A stretch of 64,000 nucleotides of DNA from Anastatus disparis (GCA_017163975.1 JAFFSR010000004.1:62001-126000), one strand, 5' to 3'. Shown: positions 23,900 to 36,404, numbered from the stretch's first letter. Notes: a model not told the origin generated them from the sequence alone. Translations and numbers: made by a program.

Positions 23900-25530
23900 C
23901 CGAGATGTTGGGATTTATTTATAAAACAAAACTGCGATAAAAAGTATGGCTTACCTGTTCCGTTTTTAAACTTATCAATATTGACCGTTATCGTAGATAA
24001 TATGACTTGCTGCTCTAATTGTTGTATGTGACGCATAGATTAGAGCGGAAATAATTAGTGAATGTAATCATATATTTAAGTGAAAGATCATTTCTCTTTT
24101 TAGTTTTAATTAAGAATAACCTAATACAATTCACATGTAATAATTGGTCAAAATGACACTTGTTATTGTTTTAACGAAATTATAACATTAGAATTTTTAA
24201 AAGCGACTACGTGATGTATTTAAAATTTTTTTTTAACTTATCTAAAACTACTGTGAAGGATACATTATTCGCAATGTTTTTTATGGCGTCTTTAACATAA
24301 GCAGAAGTAGATTATGTACTTGTGAAAATGGTAATTTATCTTTCTCGTTAATCAGTAAAATGATAATAGTTAAATATTTTGCAAAATTTTTTAAACAAAT
24401 GGGATAAATCATTTGTCGTTCAAAATTCGTAATTTAATTTATTCAATATAAAAATTAGTTACAATAAAGTCACTATAAATATATTCATTTGACAGTATCA
24501 AAATTATTTATCAATATGAAATTACAGTCCACTGGAACTGAAAATCAAAATGTATGTTTGAAGAGATTTATACTTCAAAATAAATGTTTATTGTCAAAAT
24601 GACATAATTGTAAAAAATTTGTTTAAAAAAATATTAAAGAATTTTAAAAAAAAGTTATTATTTACCTTAATTTATGACTCTGATATTGTGTACTAAAAAA
24701 TTTTGCAATAACATAAAAGGAAAGCCGTCAAGCTGAAAGTCTCGTAGATAATATTTTTCAAGGTTAAATAGATAATGTTCTGTTTAAGAAAACTTGATAT
24801 AAATTTTGCAATAAAAATTTTTTTCAAATTCTCAAGTTTTGATTGTTTTCTATCTGAACTTGATCAAGTCAGCTATATGGAAACATACTTTTTAAAATTT
24901 AGGAACATCATTATAGTAATGTAATTTATAAGAATCAGATCATTATTAAAAAATGAGCCCTAATTTATTATTGTTTGTTGAAATAATACGAAAAAGTTCG
25001 TGCAAATTTATGAGATTTTTATGTTGATATAAATGAGAAAAATATTAAAATATTATTCGCATAGTCTTAAAAAATAAATTTAATTTGAAAAAGAAAAATA
25101 ATACATTAACAAAACATTTGGTAGAGCGGTGAATGCACCCTCCCCCTGAAAGGATAAGCTCTAAACATGAAATATTTTTATTTTTACTCAAAAATTAAAA
25201 TATATTAATTTTTTATATAAGTTAGTAAAATTTATAGTCAATACTTTTTATAAGATTAGGCTTTGCTTACAATTTTGCTAATTTTAGCTGCATTACGCAC
25301 TTGTGTGATTCAAAGAAGCTATCTATATGATGAGGATAACAATGCGCGAATACTATGATAAAAACGCTAATTTAATACTAAGAAAACAATATAAAATATT
25401 ATCAGCAATTTTTTTTCTTTTAACTTGCAGGTCAAATTTCTAATCTTTAAAATGTGATAAGTTTGATTTTTTTTGCTACTTAGTAAATTCATAGGTAGCT
25501 TTAAATTTCTGAAAAATGTCTACTTATTTA
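23900..25530. repeat. CAP3 upstream segment, duplicated near 37.1-38.6 kb
   Basis: Long non-coding segment with collinear counterparts upstream of the CAP pseudogene. Examples: TTTAAACTTATCAATA and GTTATCGTAGATAA (23966-24000 against 37152-37187), GATAATATTTTTCAAGG, and the AATAACAATGCG-type word near 25340 against 38450. The matching order shows a single segmental copy event that included the gene. Confidence 0.75.
23918..23923 (-). promoter_or_regulatory. candidate TATA box of CAP3
   Basis: TATAAA on the minus strand about 120 bases before the CAP3 ATG, within a block conserved upstream of the pseudogene (same word near 37109). Conservation between the two supports a promoter role in the parent gene. 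Confidence 0.5.
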
Positions 25531-25799
25531 CATACTTTTAATTCATAGTAAAACAAATATATTTTTATTCCTTAAAATATTGTGACTTGTTAAAACAAAA
25601 AGTTTAAGGTATATTATCATTTAAAAACTATTGTGTAATTTGTTAACTAATAAAGTAGGAAAAAGTCAAATTCAATTTTCATATTTTAAAATCGAATATA
25701 ATTTTGTTTTAGATAAAATCATATTTTTTCACACTCAGAGCGCAAAATTCAATTTTTAATGTTTAATTTTAAAGGCTAAAATAGCTCTTTTTTACCCAA

Positions 25800-25948
25800 G
25801 GGCAAAAAATAATTATATCGATGAGTCAAAAAATAAGCATATTGATGGGTTGCTGAATTGATGAATTTGTCGATGGGTTGATAGGTTGATGAGTCAATAG
25901 GTCGATGGATTCAGAGATCAATGGGTCCATGGTTCGATGGGTTGATAC
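25800..25948. repeat. GATGGGTTGAT-type minisatellite, left part
   Basis: Irregular array of GATGGGTTGAT/GATGAGTCAAT units. It resumes at about 26322-26370 on the other side of a MITE. Confidence 0.75.
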
Positions 25949-26313
25949 ACTGGTAGACCTTTAAGAACTATGCTCTCTTTCGTATAATCGCCGCAGTCTT
26001 AAATGCAATGTGTAGGCTGACTTAGCTTAAGAGGTGCGAGTTGTTCCTCGCTCGTAGCTTCAACGCAGCTCTTACGAAAGAGCGTATCAATTTTTCGGCA
26101 TATTTTTTTTCGATTTTAGTCTATCATTATTAACAAGTTCCGCTTCTTTAAGTGTAAGAGCTATACGCTCTTACAGAAGAGAGCTGTTCTTTTACGTACA
26201 GTCACCTCGAGCTTTAGCCAATTGTATTTCTTTTCATAAAAGACAGAGTCGTTCTTAGACGTAATGACGACGCTTGAATCTGATAATATTGCCGGTCTCT
26301 TAAAGGTTTATCA
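25949..26313. mobile_element. MITE inserted in the minisatellite
   Basis: Left end CACTGGTAGACCTTTAAGA; right end, read on the minus strand, TACTGATAAACCTTTAAGA. The interior has smaller hairpins with GCTCTTACG/CGTAAGAGC words. TA borders the left end, and the right end is one base off the CACTG pattern, so the exact right boundary is uncertain. No coding frame. Confidence 0.6.
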
Positions 26314-26370
26314 GTACAGTTTCATGAATCGATGGGATGATGGGTCAATGGATCGATGAGTTGATGGGCA

Positions 26371-29300
26371 TACAAGCCCTCAGGTTTGATGATTTGTTCG
26401 GTAAGCTGATTGGTTAGTATACAATTTCTTTAATTTAATTTTTTTTAATTGAATGATTTTTAAATTATTTTCTTAAAAGGTTCTTGGTTAACAATGTACT
26501 ATTATAATTAAAAATATCAAATTTATTTTAATAAAGTAGATAACATTACACCTCAAAGTATTAAACAATACATATTATGATAAGGGAAAATGTTTTGATA
26601 CATTGATAAGCGATATCGCATTATAATATTATAAAACATTAAGTGAGCAATCGATTAATAACATCACAAATATAGTAAAACATAAATTATGACTAATTTT
26701 AAATTAATCGGACTTGTATCAAAACAAAAACGAAACAATTGAACGATAGCTTTGTACATTTTAGATTATAAAAAATTTTAAATATTTTCAATGATAAAGA
26801 ATTATATTAAAAGATGATACTCGTACGAATCAAGCGAACGCGTCATAATGATTTATTTTTTATCAGCCGCTCACCGTTTGTGACGATTAATCAAGAGGAA
26901 GTTATTATGATGACAAATTATCATCTCTTTTTTTAATTTTTTATCATTTTTTTCCAACGTAACATCATAATATTTAATATTGTTAATGATTATGTGCTTT
27001 TCATATCTCTAATAATTTTTACTCTGATCTATAAAGCTCGCTTTGCAAAATCGGAATCATTTCTTTTTTTGTCTTTTATTATATTTTTTCCTTTTTTATT
27101 ATTTCTCTTCGGAATTTTAAAATCTTAATTTTGACTCTATTTAACAAAATACAAAAGTGACTTAACGGCATGTCGGAGCTGCAGCAATTGAGTTTTGCTT
27201 TTTTTATTTTATCAATATCTTTTTAAATTCATAAATTAAACAAATATAATGACTTGTCCGCACTAAAGCTATATTAGTATAATAATTTTTGTTAAAATAA
27301 AAAATCATTTGGACTTGTTATTTTTTTATGAGCTTTGATTGGAAATTAGATATTAAACTCGACAAACCTAACCTTAAAATACGATACATTGAAAGTTTTT
27401 ATTATAACTTTGTATGTATAATATTTTGGTGGATTTCTTGGGTTGTCCGCACTAGAGTTTAATCTTACAAATTTTTTCTTTGTAGTAAAAAAACTCGATT
27501 AAACGCATCGTTTATTCATAAGTTAGGATTGGAAATATTATTAGAAGGCGGACAGCTTCGTCATGCTCTTAACTTAAAAATCATATTTTTAATTCATATT
27601 GCAAGCCTTCACCCTATTCTAATAGATAAGCTTTTTGATGCAATAAAGCTTAAATTAAAGTACTTAACTTGTACTTTCTTTGATTTCTTATTTGTTCTGT
27701 TATTCAAGTTCTAATAAGTACTTGTTTTCATTATAATTTCGAAAAAATGTTTACATTTTTATTTCTGGAGCCTATTTGAACAAAAGAAAAAATCCAACTT
27801 TTTTCTATCAGGAAATCGTATTTTGTAATTTTAGTCAAATTTGTTTTTCAGAAATAGGTACCCTCTTTTTAAGTTTTATTAAAATCTGTAGTAATTTTTA
27901 TCAACATGCAAGTCTGTTTTGATTTTTCTACTAAATGCAGTGATTTTTACCATAATATTTCTTCTTTTGTATTTAAAAAAATATTGAATTATTTAAGTAA
28001 AATGGAAAGTAAAGCCCTTTCTCATTTTTTCTTACATAGAGAGAAAGAGAGAGAGATTTCCATTTCATGGAAATAAAACTATTAAGATGAAATTATAAAT
28101 TTATAAAAAAAGAAATATTGGATTATTAAAAACAAAAGCCGAAGGCTGAGATGCTCTTTTTCATAAAAATTTGCAGTTGAGAATATAATATTTCTTCTTG
28201 CTGATGGATTTTAACTTTAGGAGCTAAAAGACTACAAGAAGCAACATGACAAAATATTTAGCCCAGACAGACGTTTCTTACATACTAATTCATTTTTGTT
28301 TAATTTAAGATTACAACACTAATAGACCTGCACTTTTGGTTTGAAATTCTATTTTTGTCCATATAGGGTCAAATAATTTTTAATGTTTTTCTAAAACTTA
28401 ATTCAAAGAAGAGCATTTTTATTTCAAAAGTTATTGATGCAGATCAAAATTGAAATCTGAAATTAAAACAATTTCGTTAGTCTGCTGCTCGTAGTTCTCG
28501 TCTTTTTGTCTTGAACCTTTGAAAGAACTTCATTCAATCAATCTATTCTTGTATAATATATAGATCGATTTTTATTATTTAAACTTTACACGTCTAATAA
28601 TTTATTTGAACATATGAAGTTTTCCAGTGAACAAAAGCACATATTACGTATTATGGTCTCCAAATAATTGATTTGGTATTAATTTAATTTTTCATATAAA
28701 TTTTCTTAAGAAAATGATGATTGACAATGTTAAAATTACAATAAAAATTCAGATATTTCGCTTTTATTTTGTCTATATAACAAAAACAAAATGAACATAA
28801 ATTAAAATTTAATTTATTTTATATTTTTTCTCTTATTGGTATTACATTCATTTATCATTCATTAATTAATTCATAAAACATTATCATTTCATACTTTTTT
28901 ATTTAAAGGATGAACATTTATCAATGGCATTATTTTTTAGATATAGAAACATTCAAAATTTGAAAATTCAGTGAAATTTCAAATTATTTATTTAACATTG
29001 TTACAATGCGATTTTTAAATTGAACTCCACATTGTAAAGTATTAAAAATTTACAAAAATTTCTAATGAAAATAATTAAAATAAAATAGTTTCCCACGAAA
29101 ATTAAATTCTGTTTAAAAAACTTTTAAACACAAAAATTAATATTCTATTCTATACGCAATTCTTTCTTCATAATTTATAAAAATAATATTAATCTTTGAT
29201 TTAAATTTTTGAATTTCTCTATTACATTAAATTCATTTATCAGATGCTTTAACTTACCTATACAATAAAATATACATTTTGTTACATAATAGGACATCGG

Positions 29301-29720
29301 ATTAAAAACATGCATTTTAACTTTATCTTAGAATAGAATAAGAAATCTCATAATGATGAAAACAAAAAAAGTTAATATTTTTATATTATAAGTAGAGTTT
29401 AAAGGCTGGATTTTATAAAAGTATTATATTTACGAATTTTAAATATAAATAATTATTGATTGTACTGAATAGTTTCCTAATGAGAAGCTAGTAAATAAAT
29501 AAATAAGCTAGTAAATCAAGTAAATCTAATATGTGAAATAGTTACAGGTCTTCATTATCCCTTATTGACGGTTATATGATTATTAATTGATAATACAATA
29601 TCATGTCATCTTGATATTGACAATGATTACTTACCTTCATCCATGAGAAATTGAAACAGCAAACAGTTAAGTAAACAAATATCATATACATTTGTTATCA
29701 TGAATAATTTAAAATGATAA
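26371..29720. other. gene-free region with one dispersed repeat
   Basis: No supported exon. About 27245-27515 resembles CAP6 intron 4 flanks (44944-45010 and 45270-45365). Shared words are AATGACTTGTCC, AGTAAAATAAAAAATTAG-like stretches, TTTAATCTTA and ACTYGATTWAAC. A frame at 27529-27714 starts at TTG and has no family features. Confidence 0.45.
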
Positions 29721-29876
29721 AATAAATGAAATATGCTATTTAATACAAAAAATATGAATAAACTGAGTTTAATAAATAAAATATGCTTTTTAATACAAAA
29801 AATATGAATAAATTCAGTTTAATAAATAAAATATGTTTTATAATACAAAAAAATATGAATAAGTTGAGTTTAATTC
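29721..29876. repeat. three tandem ~53 bp repeats
   Basis: Three nearly identical units with core AAATATGCTTTTTAATACAA, AATATGAATAA and GAGTTTAATAAATA in head-to-tail order. Confidence 0.9.
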
Positions 29877-30013
29877 CTAAAAAAATCTTTACGCATTGTT
29901 TGTTTGATGGGAAAAAAAATTAAAAACACAAAATTTTAGAATTTTTCAAATAATTTTTTTATTAAATGAACTTCCATCTACTATACAAAGGGAATTATTT
30001 CTATAAACTTGAT

Positions 30014-30298
30014 TCAGATTCCGCGGCATCTGCCATTTTGATTTGATCTGTCCACCGGTACAGGTAACGGTGGCAGTCCAAGTACACGTCTAAGATTTTC
30101 ATATAATGAAATCGAATCATCGTACTCTTTTACAAACATAATTAAACTTGCAAAATAAATAACTGCAACACCAATTCCAAAAATGTTTAATAGATTGTTG
30201 TAACTACTATAGTTATTGATAATAATTAAATAAATGATGAGGGACACAATTCCTACTCCTCCTCCAATAATTGCAATACGCTGTTTCATCATCAGCAT
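30014..30298 (-). CDS. small two-helix membrane protein, unrecognised
   Basis: Single-exon frame of 94 residues from an ATG at 30298 to TGA at 30014. Two hydrophobic helices (about 8-28, containing IAIIGGGVGIVSLIIYLI, and about 37-57) are joined by a short polar loop. A charged segment (KEYDDSISLYENLRR) follows, then a proline-rich tail (LPPLPVPVDR). A minus-strand AATAAA signal lies about 55 bases past the stop, and a TATA-rich patch (about 30390) lies roughly 90 bases upstream. It is the only convincing open frame in a long gene-poor stretch. No family recognised. It could be a lineage-specific protein or a fragment of a larger gene. Confidence 0.5.
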   Translation of the reverse strand: MLMMKQRIAIIGGGVGIVSLIIYLIIINNYSSYNNLLNIFGIGVAVIYFASLIMFVKEYDDSISLYENLRRVLGLPPLPVPVDRSNQNGRCRGI

Positions 30299-30418
30299 TA
30301 TGTATTTTCGAAATGCTCAAGTTTTGTATCTATGATGACAATTGTGTTAAGAAGGATAGATATGAATGTTAGATAGGCCAGTATATAAAGTATTTCAGTA
30401 AATTTCGAATAACGTATT

Positions 30419-30512
30419 AATTCACCCTCTAGCGGATGAATTGAGCACTTAGAATTTTAATATTGATGGACACCCTCTAGCGGACGAATTGATCACTTAG
30501 AATTTAATATAT
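30419..30512. repeat. two tandem ~54 bp repeats
   Basis: CACCCTCTAGCGGAYGAATT...CACTTAGAATTT occurs twice in a row. Confidence 0.85.
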
Positions 30513-31889
30513 ATAGAGAAAAAGAATAGAAATTCATACAAGCTTAGAATTTTTAGCTATAATAAGTTCAGTTTATATGGTATTGCAAGAAATGCAATTT
30601 AATCAATGCAACGTTCAATTTGTCAAGTTATAAAATGCAACAGTTCATAATATAACATATTATTTGTTCATATGTACTACTTTCATGAATTTTAATTTTC
30701 GTTTGTTTTTTTATTTGATGAATTCCTTGATAATATTTCACGAATTTTATTTCATCGAATATAATTTTTCATTATAAAACACAATTATTGTTTATATACA
30801 AAAATATAAAATCTATAATAAGATTTGTAAATATTTTACTTCGTAAAATACTCATGAAAAATGCAAATTTACGATAGTATTCGATCAGTTGTTGTATTTA
30901 TTATTTATTTACATTCATAAATCTGAACTTGAACCATTTTAAACTGATCAAGAATTTTAAATTCCATTATATTTTTTTTTTTGTATTTTAATCAATTATT
31001 CTAAAATGTTTCGTGTAAAAAAGCTAATGCAGCTAAATACTTACGGTAAAAACTATCTTAGAATAGAACTCATGTAGCTTCAAAGCTTAATATTTTTTCC
31101 AATCTAATAAACATTTTTTTTTAATTTCATAAATTTTATGTATAAACTTTAAATATTCTGTTAATAATATAAAATTCAAGTTTGTACCGTTGTACATAAA
31201 CTATATAACTGATAATGACTTAATTTTGTTATATAAAATATGAAAATTCTCTGATAGAAATCAAATTATCTTTCGACCAGAAATTTGTTAATCTTTAAAT
31301 TAAAACTACTACTTTTTATAAATTTTAATATTCTCGTATATAAATAAACAAATGATTATTATGATTATTAATTTTAAAATTGAATATTAATTGTAAAAGT
31401 TTCTATTTGATTAACCCATTAGTTATTTTAATTCATTAATTTCCTACAAAGATTAGAGTATTTTTTTATTTCTCATGTATACAAAATTGCAAAAGACAGA
31501 TTAGGAAAAAAGTTACTTCACATAGTTTGAGTATTTTACATTCATATTTTAATATATTTATCATGACTTCTAAAACATTATCAGGAATAAAATACTTTAT
31601 TCTCGCTAAATGAAAAATTTGTGATTTTGAAGAATTTTTCTTAAAATTTGTAATGAATGATCAAAGTAATTAATAAAATTGAAAAAAATATTATATTTCA
31701 ATAAAAATTAATGTATATTGAAAAAATTTCTGAAATTTTATTATTAAATTTTTAAAATAATTGAAATAAAAAAGAAATTTTTTCTCAATAAATATTTATT
31801 ATGACAATTTATGTTCATAATTCACAACAATATATGATTATTAATTTATATTTTACTTTCTTCAATCGGACCCTTTTTTTTAAATTAAC
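30513..31889. other. intergenic; no gene seen
   Basis: Uniformly AT-rich spacer without convincing open frames or repeats. Confidence 0.5.
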
Positions 31890-31998
31890 AAAGTGGCGAT
31901 GGTTGAGGTAGAAATAAAGTAAAATTTGTAACACGAAAATAAGGTCTATTTTTCCGTCGGGAAAAATATGCGACTTCACTCTCTAGTTGCATAATGTA
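31890..31998. mobile_element. palindromic element, family P, copy 3 (diverged)
   Basis: On the minus strand it begins AATAGTACATTATGCAACTA, the same end as the copy at 22263. The palindrome is weaker here, with TTTTCCGTCGGGAAAAA as its centre. Confidence 0.5.
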
Positions 31999-32137
31999 CT
32001 ATTATACTTTTCTATACGAATAAATCCTAAAATTCATAAGAGTTAAGGCGACATTTTTCTTAATTATAATGACGCTTCATAAATTTTATAGAATAATATT
32101 GTTGAAACTTCTGTAATGTCCAGTAAAAATAATTAGA

Positions 32138-32140
32138 TGA

Positions 32141-32211
<71 letters not shown>
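32138..32211. repeat. (AAT)n microsatellite
   Basis: About 24 uninterrupted trinucleotide units. It creates a false poly-leucine frame on the minus strand. Confidence 0.95.
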
Positions 32212-32213
<2 letters not shown>

Positions 32214-32399
32214 CTTAAAATAATAAAAGTGAGTTTGCATGAAATAATTTTTTTTAACCCGATAAATAATAGAATTTTTTTAATCATCGCACAAAATAAA
32301 TGTAAGATTCTGGAAAAACACCCCCAAAAATTATTTGTATGCCTTTTCAGAAGAAAATCATTTCTATTATATAATTGAACTTTCGTGTAGCAATTTTTT

Positions 32400-32525
32400 T
32401 TTTACACAATGGCGGGTCGATATAAATAAAATAACAAATTTTTTATGTATGTAAATAATGGTATAAATCAGTTTTGGGTTGATATAAATAAAATAACAAA
32501 TTTTTTATGTATGTAAATAATGATA
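32400..32525. repeat. tandem duplication of ~60 bp
   Basis: GATATAAATAAAATAACAAA, then TTTTTTATGTATGTAAATAAT, is present twice (about 32418-32463 and 32478-32524), just past the CAP4 3' end. Confidence 0.8.
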
Positions 32526-32601
32526 TTGAAAGTAATAAACGACTTTGATTAGTATTTTATTTAAAGATTAAACTTTAAACTTAATTTAAAGTTAAATTAA
32601 C

Positions 32602-34126
32602 CTAATGGTGTAAAATAACTGGCCCATAATTACAAACAAGATAAAGTCTATAAAATTCACCGACTTTATAGTTTACTGCGCCACAGCCCATCGTTCGAGT
32701 TTCAGGTTGAATAAGTTTTGAGTAATGACTAAGTTTTCCATTTTTGCTAAAATAATATTTACGTATGACGTTGCATTTTTTTTATATCATTAAACAATAT
32801 AAACATTACCTCAAATCAACGTTTGTGTATTTAAAACCTTCTGTAACTTGGTCATACCACTTATGAATTATTGAATCCACTCTATTAGACTCTATACGAT
32901 TAGGGGATAACCGATATCCAATATTTTGAGTGACAATACCTCGTTCTAAAAAAAATTATCCTTTAATAATCTACACTGTTAAAGTGCTAAGAATTTTTTA
33001 TATGAATTAATAATTATTTTAGTAAACTATTTACTTACCGACATTTCTGCATTTGTCATAATTAAAATTACATTGATTAGCCCATTTTTGAGCAATCTTT
33101 GCTAATTCATTATCCCATGACTAAAAATAGTAAATAGCCTGGTAAAATTTATGTTGTCACAATAAAAAATAAATAATAATGTTACTTTAGGAAATTTTTT
33201 TACCAATCTCGGTGCTCTACCGCCTCCTGGTTTTTCAGCAATGCTTTTTTCTCTCAAGCTATTATGTAAATTTATTATTCTTCGTTTATCTGCATTGCTT
33301 AGTCCTGCGTTCACTAAATGAGTACATTGTTTTGATGGTTCATCTGACTGTAATTTTTTAAATTAATAAAAAAATATATGACCAGCTAATTAAATTAAAT
33401 TTATTAATTAAATGAAAATTTATAGATTTAGGTTTAGTATTTATACTAAGTGTTTATTTAATAGATTTTGCTTATTTATTGAGTATTAAATTGCTAAAAT
33501 TGAAACTTTTTCTATTTTTTTGTATTATTACTTTCTATCGATTAAATGGAAACTATTTTATATTTATTCTCCAACACTCTTTTTTTATCATAAATAATTA
33601 CAAATTGTTTACACATATATGAATAATTGAAAATAATTTAATAGTTTTACAATTGATTTAAAATAATAAAATTTTGTCCTATATGATACTTGTAATTTAT
33701 TGATTTGTAAAAAAGTATGAAATAATGGAAAAATTATAAAATAGGGGAAACCGGGGTAAATCGAATCCCTGGGGCAAATCGGACTGGCACCACTGGATAT
33801 GAATACAAGTAAATATTAGAAGATTGAAATAACTATAAATAAACTCTAACAAAAAAAGTAATTTGATGTAACAATATTAAAATCTTATTGGTAAAATAAA
33901 TATGTTCTATATACTTATATAAAGTGATGTCGGTCCGCTTTTCCCCGAGGGTCCGATTAGCCCCGATTACCCCTTTATTTCTTAAAATAATACAAACTGT
34001 ATAAATGCAGGCTGTATGCTCATTTCTTCTGCACGAATTTATTCTGCAATAGTCAGTTGCGTTTGATAATGTAATAAGCATAAAAAACTTAATTACTAAT
34101 AAGAAAATTAATTTTCCATCAGTCAT
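32602..34126 (-). CDS. CAP4: divergent antigen 5-like CAP protein, shortened C-terminus
   Basis: Five exons on the minus strand: 33998-34126, 33204-33347, 33039-33120, 32810-32945, 32602-32746. Phases 0,0,1,2 as in the other copies, 211 residues. Signal peptide about 1-23, then DYCRINSC and EHTAC (the usual P is E). All eight antigen 5 cysteines remain. Changes from the family: exon 2 is 27 bp shorter, removing most of the RGxPGPQPxAK loop; HD before the sixth cysteine is [10 protein letters not shown] is replaced by SHYSKLIQ, losing the conserved tryptophan; the protein ends five residues after LVCNYGP, without the GNxxxxPVY tail. The exon 1 donor is a weak GTTTGT. No stop or frameshift is present. 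Either relaxed constraint or a new function would explain this. Intron 1 contains a palindromic insertion. Confidence 0.8.
33744..33974. mobile_element. foldback element in CAP4 intron 1
   Basis: Left arm AGGGGAAACCGGGGTAAATC, then CAAATCGGACTGG. Right arm on the minus strand AAGGGGTAATCGGGGCTAAT, then CGGACC. Arms are about 60 bp and diverged, with an AT-rich spacer. GC content is much higher than the intron around it. Target duplication not resolved. Confidence 0.6.
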
Positions 34127-35430
34127 TTTTTAAACACCTTTTGTTATATTTATTATTATTTTTTATTATATATTTTATACTAAAATATCATTAAGCTGAA
34201 TTATACAATGAGTGAGACGGAAAAAATTTTCACTCTATATGAGACAAGTTGCAAATAAGCTAGGAAAGAATTTCGATTTATATGATGTCAACAATAAAAT
34301 TTTTTTTGATTGGCTATAAAATAATAAATGACTTTTTTTATCCGTTTTAATTAATTTTTTCATTTTCTCAACGATACAAAGTAGTAAGGGGGTTATCAAG
34401 TAAATTGAGTTGTGTCAGATTTTTTTGAAATTTTTACCACATGTTTATAATAATATTATGTACCTGTCTTTAAATTTTTAGAAGTTCTTGCGGTACCGTT
34501 TTCGAGATTCAAACTTCCAAAGTTTTTTTAACATGTAATCCCTATATTGATGTGATGCAAAAAGGACGTTTTCAATGATTGTGAATTTGTTTTGTGTCAG
34601 ATTCAAACCAAAAACTAATATGTAATTTAGAATTTTACAAAGAATATGTTAATCACAAATTGAATTAAAACTAAACACTTCATGAATGATAAATCGAAAA
34701 AGAAAAAAAACTATAATTTAAAAAATATACTTAAAATGTGTAAAAATTAATCGTTATCAATATCATTGATATTATGTGATATTGTTTGTTGAATCATCTA
34801 TAAACTGCAACGAGACCAAAATCCCGAAATTTTCGGAATTTTGAACTCGTTGTGGTGGTTCTTGTTTCAAAAATTTTGATTTTTTGCTTCAAATTAAAAT
34901 TTTGATACTTCACATGTTACGCTATTATTAACTTTAGTTTTACCCGTACTTACTCATAATTGTTATTTAATTTGAAAAATGTTAATAGAAAAGAGTTTTA
35001 ATATACTACAGCTCATTGTTATTTATGAAAATATTTAAAAAAATAATCTACATATCAAATTATTTTTTATTATACGTACGTTACCTATAAGTAAAGTCAT
35101 TATTATACTGTGTAAAAAAGTGCCACCTAGGTAACGAAGGAGCGTTACCTAAATGCGGATTTAGGTCCCGTAATGCTATAAATTTAATTATTTACAATTC
35201 TTTTTTCTTAAGTTGTAATTAATAAAATTTTGGATATTTTCTCGTATTTCGTTAAGCAAATTTAAATTTTTTACAAAATATAAAAAAATTAAGTTCATAT
35301 TAGCTTTTTATTTTTATTTTTAGATTATAAATATTTCTTATAATTACAAAAGAAACTATGTTTTAAAAAATGTATATTCCATAATATCTTTTTAATATGA
35401 TTACAATATGATCATTCTACACTATTTTTA
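34127..35430. other. intergenic; one sharp palindrome
   Basis: No exon supported. It contains a 45 bp palindrome at 34808-34852. A TTGTGTCAGATT word appears twice (34410 and 34600). Confidence 0.5.
34808..34852. repeat. 45 bp near-perfect palindrome
   Basis: Arms CAACGAG..CAAAAT.CCGAAA and TTTCGG.ATTTTG..CTCGTTG pair almost completely around an AT centre. It could be a compact hairpin or the core of a decayed MITE. Confidence 0.7.
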
Positions 35431-35558
35431 TAGTATATTAACCAAGGGAGAGAAGTTGACGATTACATGCTCGCGTATGGTTTGCCCCTCTCGCTGCGCT
35501 CGGGGGGCAAATACGCAAGCAATTGATGGTTAACTTCTCTCCCGAGGTGAATATACGA
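35431..35558. mobile_element. palindromic element, family P, copy 4
   Basis: Begins TAGTATATTAACCAAGGGAG and ends with a complementary CTCTCCCGAGGTGAATATAC. The centre is the GC-rich TCTCGCTGCGCTCGGGGGGC. Inner arms GTTGACGATTACATGCTCGC and GCAAGCAATTGATGGTTAAC pair imperfectly. Confidence 0.7.
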
Positions 35559-35559
35559 T

Positions 35560-36404
35560 TTTTTCTTATTCTCGGCGAAAAGTTTGCGCAACATGTGTTA
35601 ATTCATAAAAAATTTATGAAAATTTCATTAAAATTGTTGCAGTTGTAACGCGTCGACGCACAGAGTAGTGGACTTGCGCACTAGCGATAATTCGAGTGTG
35701 AGGAAGAAGCAGCGTGCGAGTGCGAGAGAGAAAGAGAACAAGCGAGCCTACTGTAGCAATAAATTCAAGTATTTTAAAGTGTTAGGTAATAATTCGTACA
35801 GTAATTCAGAAGTGTTAAAGCAATTTAATACTTTATTATTTCTAAAAGTTATTTAGAAATCTACATTACAGTTAGTATGTGCATATAGACACATATATAT
35901 ACAATTTTTTTTTTCTTTTCGGTGTATGTTAACCTTAATTCACTTGAATATTTTGTAGTCTAAATAACAAAAGAAAGCTGTTTCATTCATTTTTATGAAT
36001 AAAAACCAGCGTTTTGATCTCACTAATCGTAATAAAAAATTAACATTTAAAAGTAAATGCATGTTTTCCTCAAACAATGTGCTTCGAAGAAAAAAGAAAG
36101 CCAAAAAAATGTTTTCATATATTTTTTCATTGTGATTCGATCAAATATAAATGGTTTACGTGAATTTGTGTTTAAATAATATTATATTTCATATATCTAA
36201 TACATTGTGTAAAAGGAGTGTCATCGTGTATGTAGCAGAAATGTTGTGTATAAATAAGTATATGAGTGCGAGAGGGTCAAAGTGAGTCAGCCAACGGTCT
36301 CTGAATCGGCGCAGAAAGTTAGTGCGCAACTCAGCTTAATATTTAATGGGCTACTTCTCTGTGAGAAATGAGAGGAATTTCGCACACTTTTCGCCAGGGG
36401 ATGA
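35560..36404. other. spacer between two P palindromes; no gene seen
   Basis: Contains two GC-richer patches with AGTGCGAGAG words (35719-35735 and 36265-36275) and GCGCA-rich stretches. The palindromes at both ends may mean that 35431-36533 is one composite element. No convincing coding. Confidence 0.35.

Noticed and set aside
27529..27714. 61-residue plus-strand frame
   Set aside because: Starts with TTG, lies next to a dispersed repeat, no recognisable features.
32060..32287. poly-leucine frame on the minus strand
   Set aside because: Translation of an (AAT)n microsatellite.
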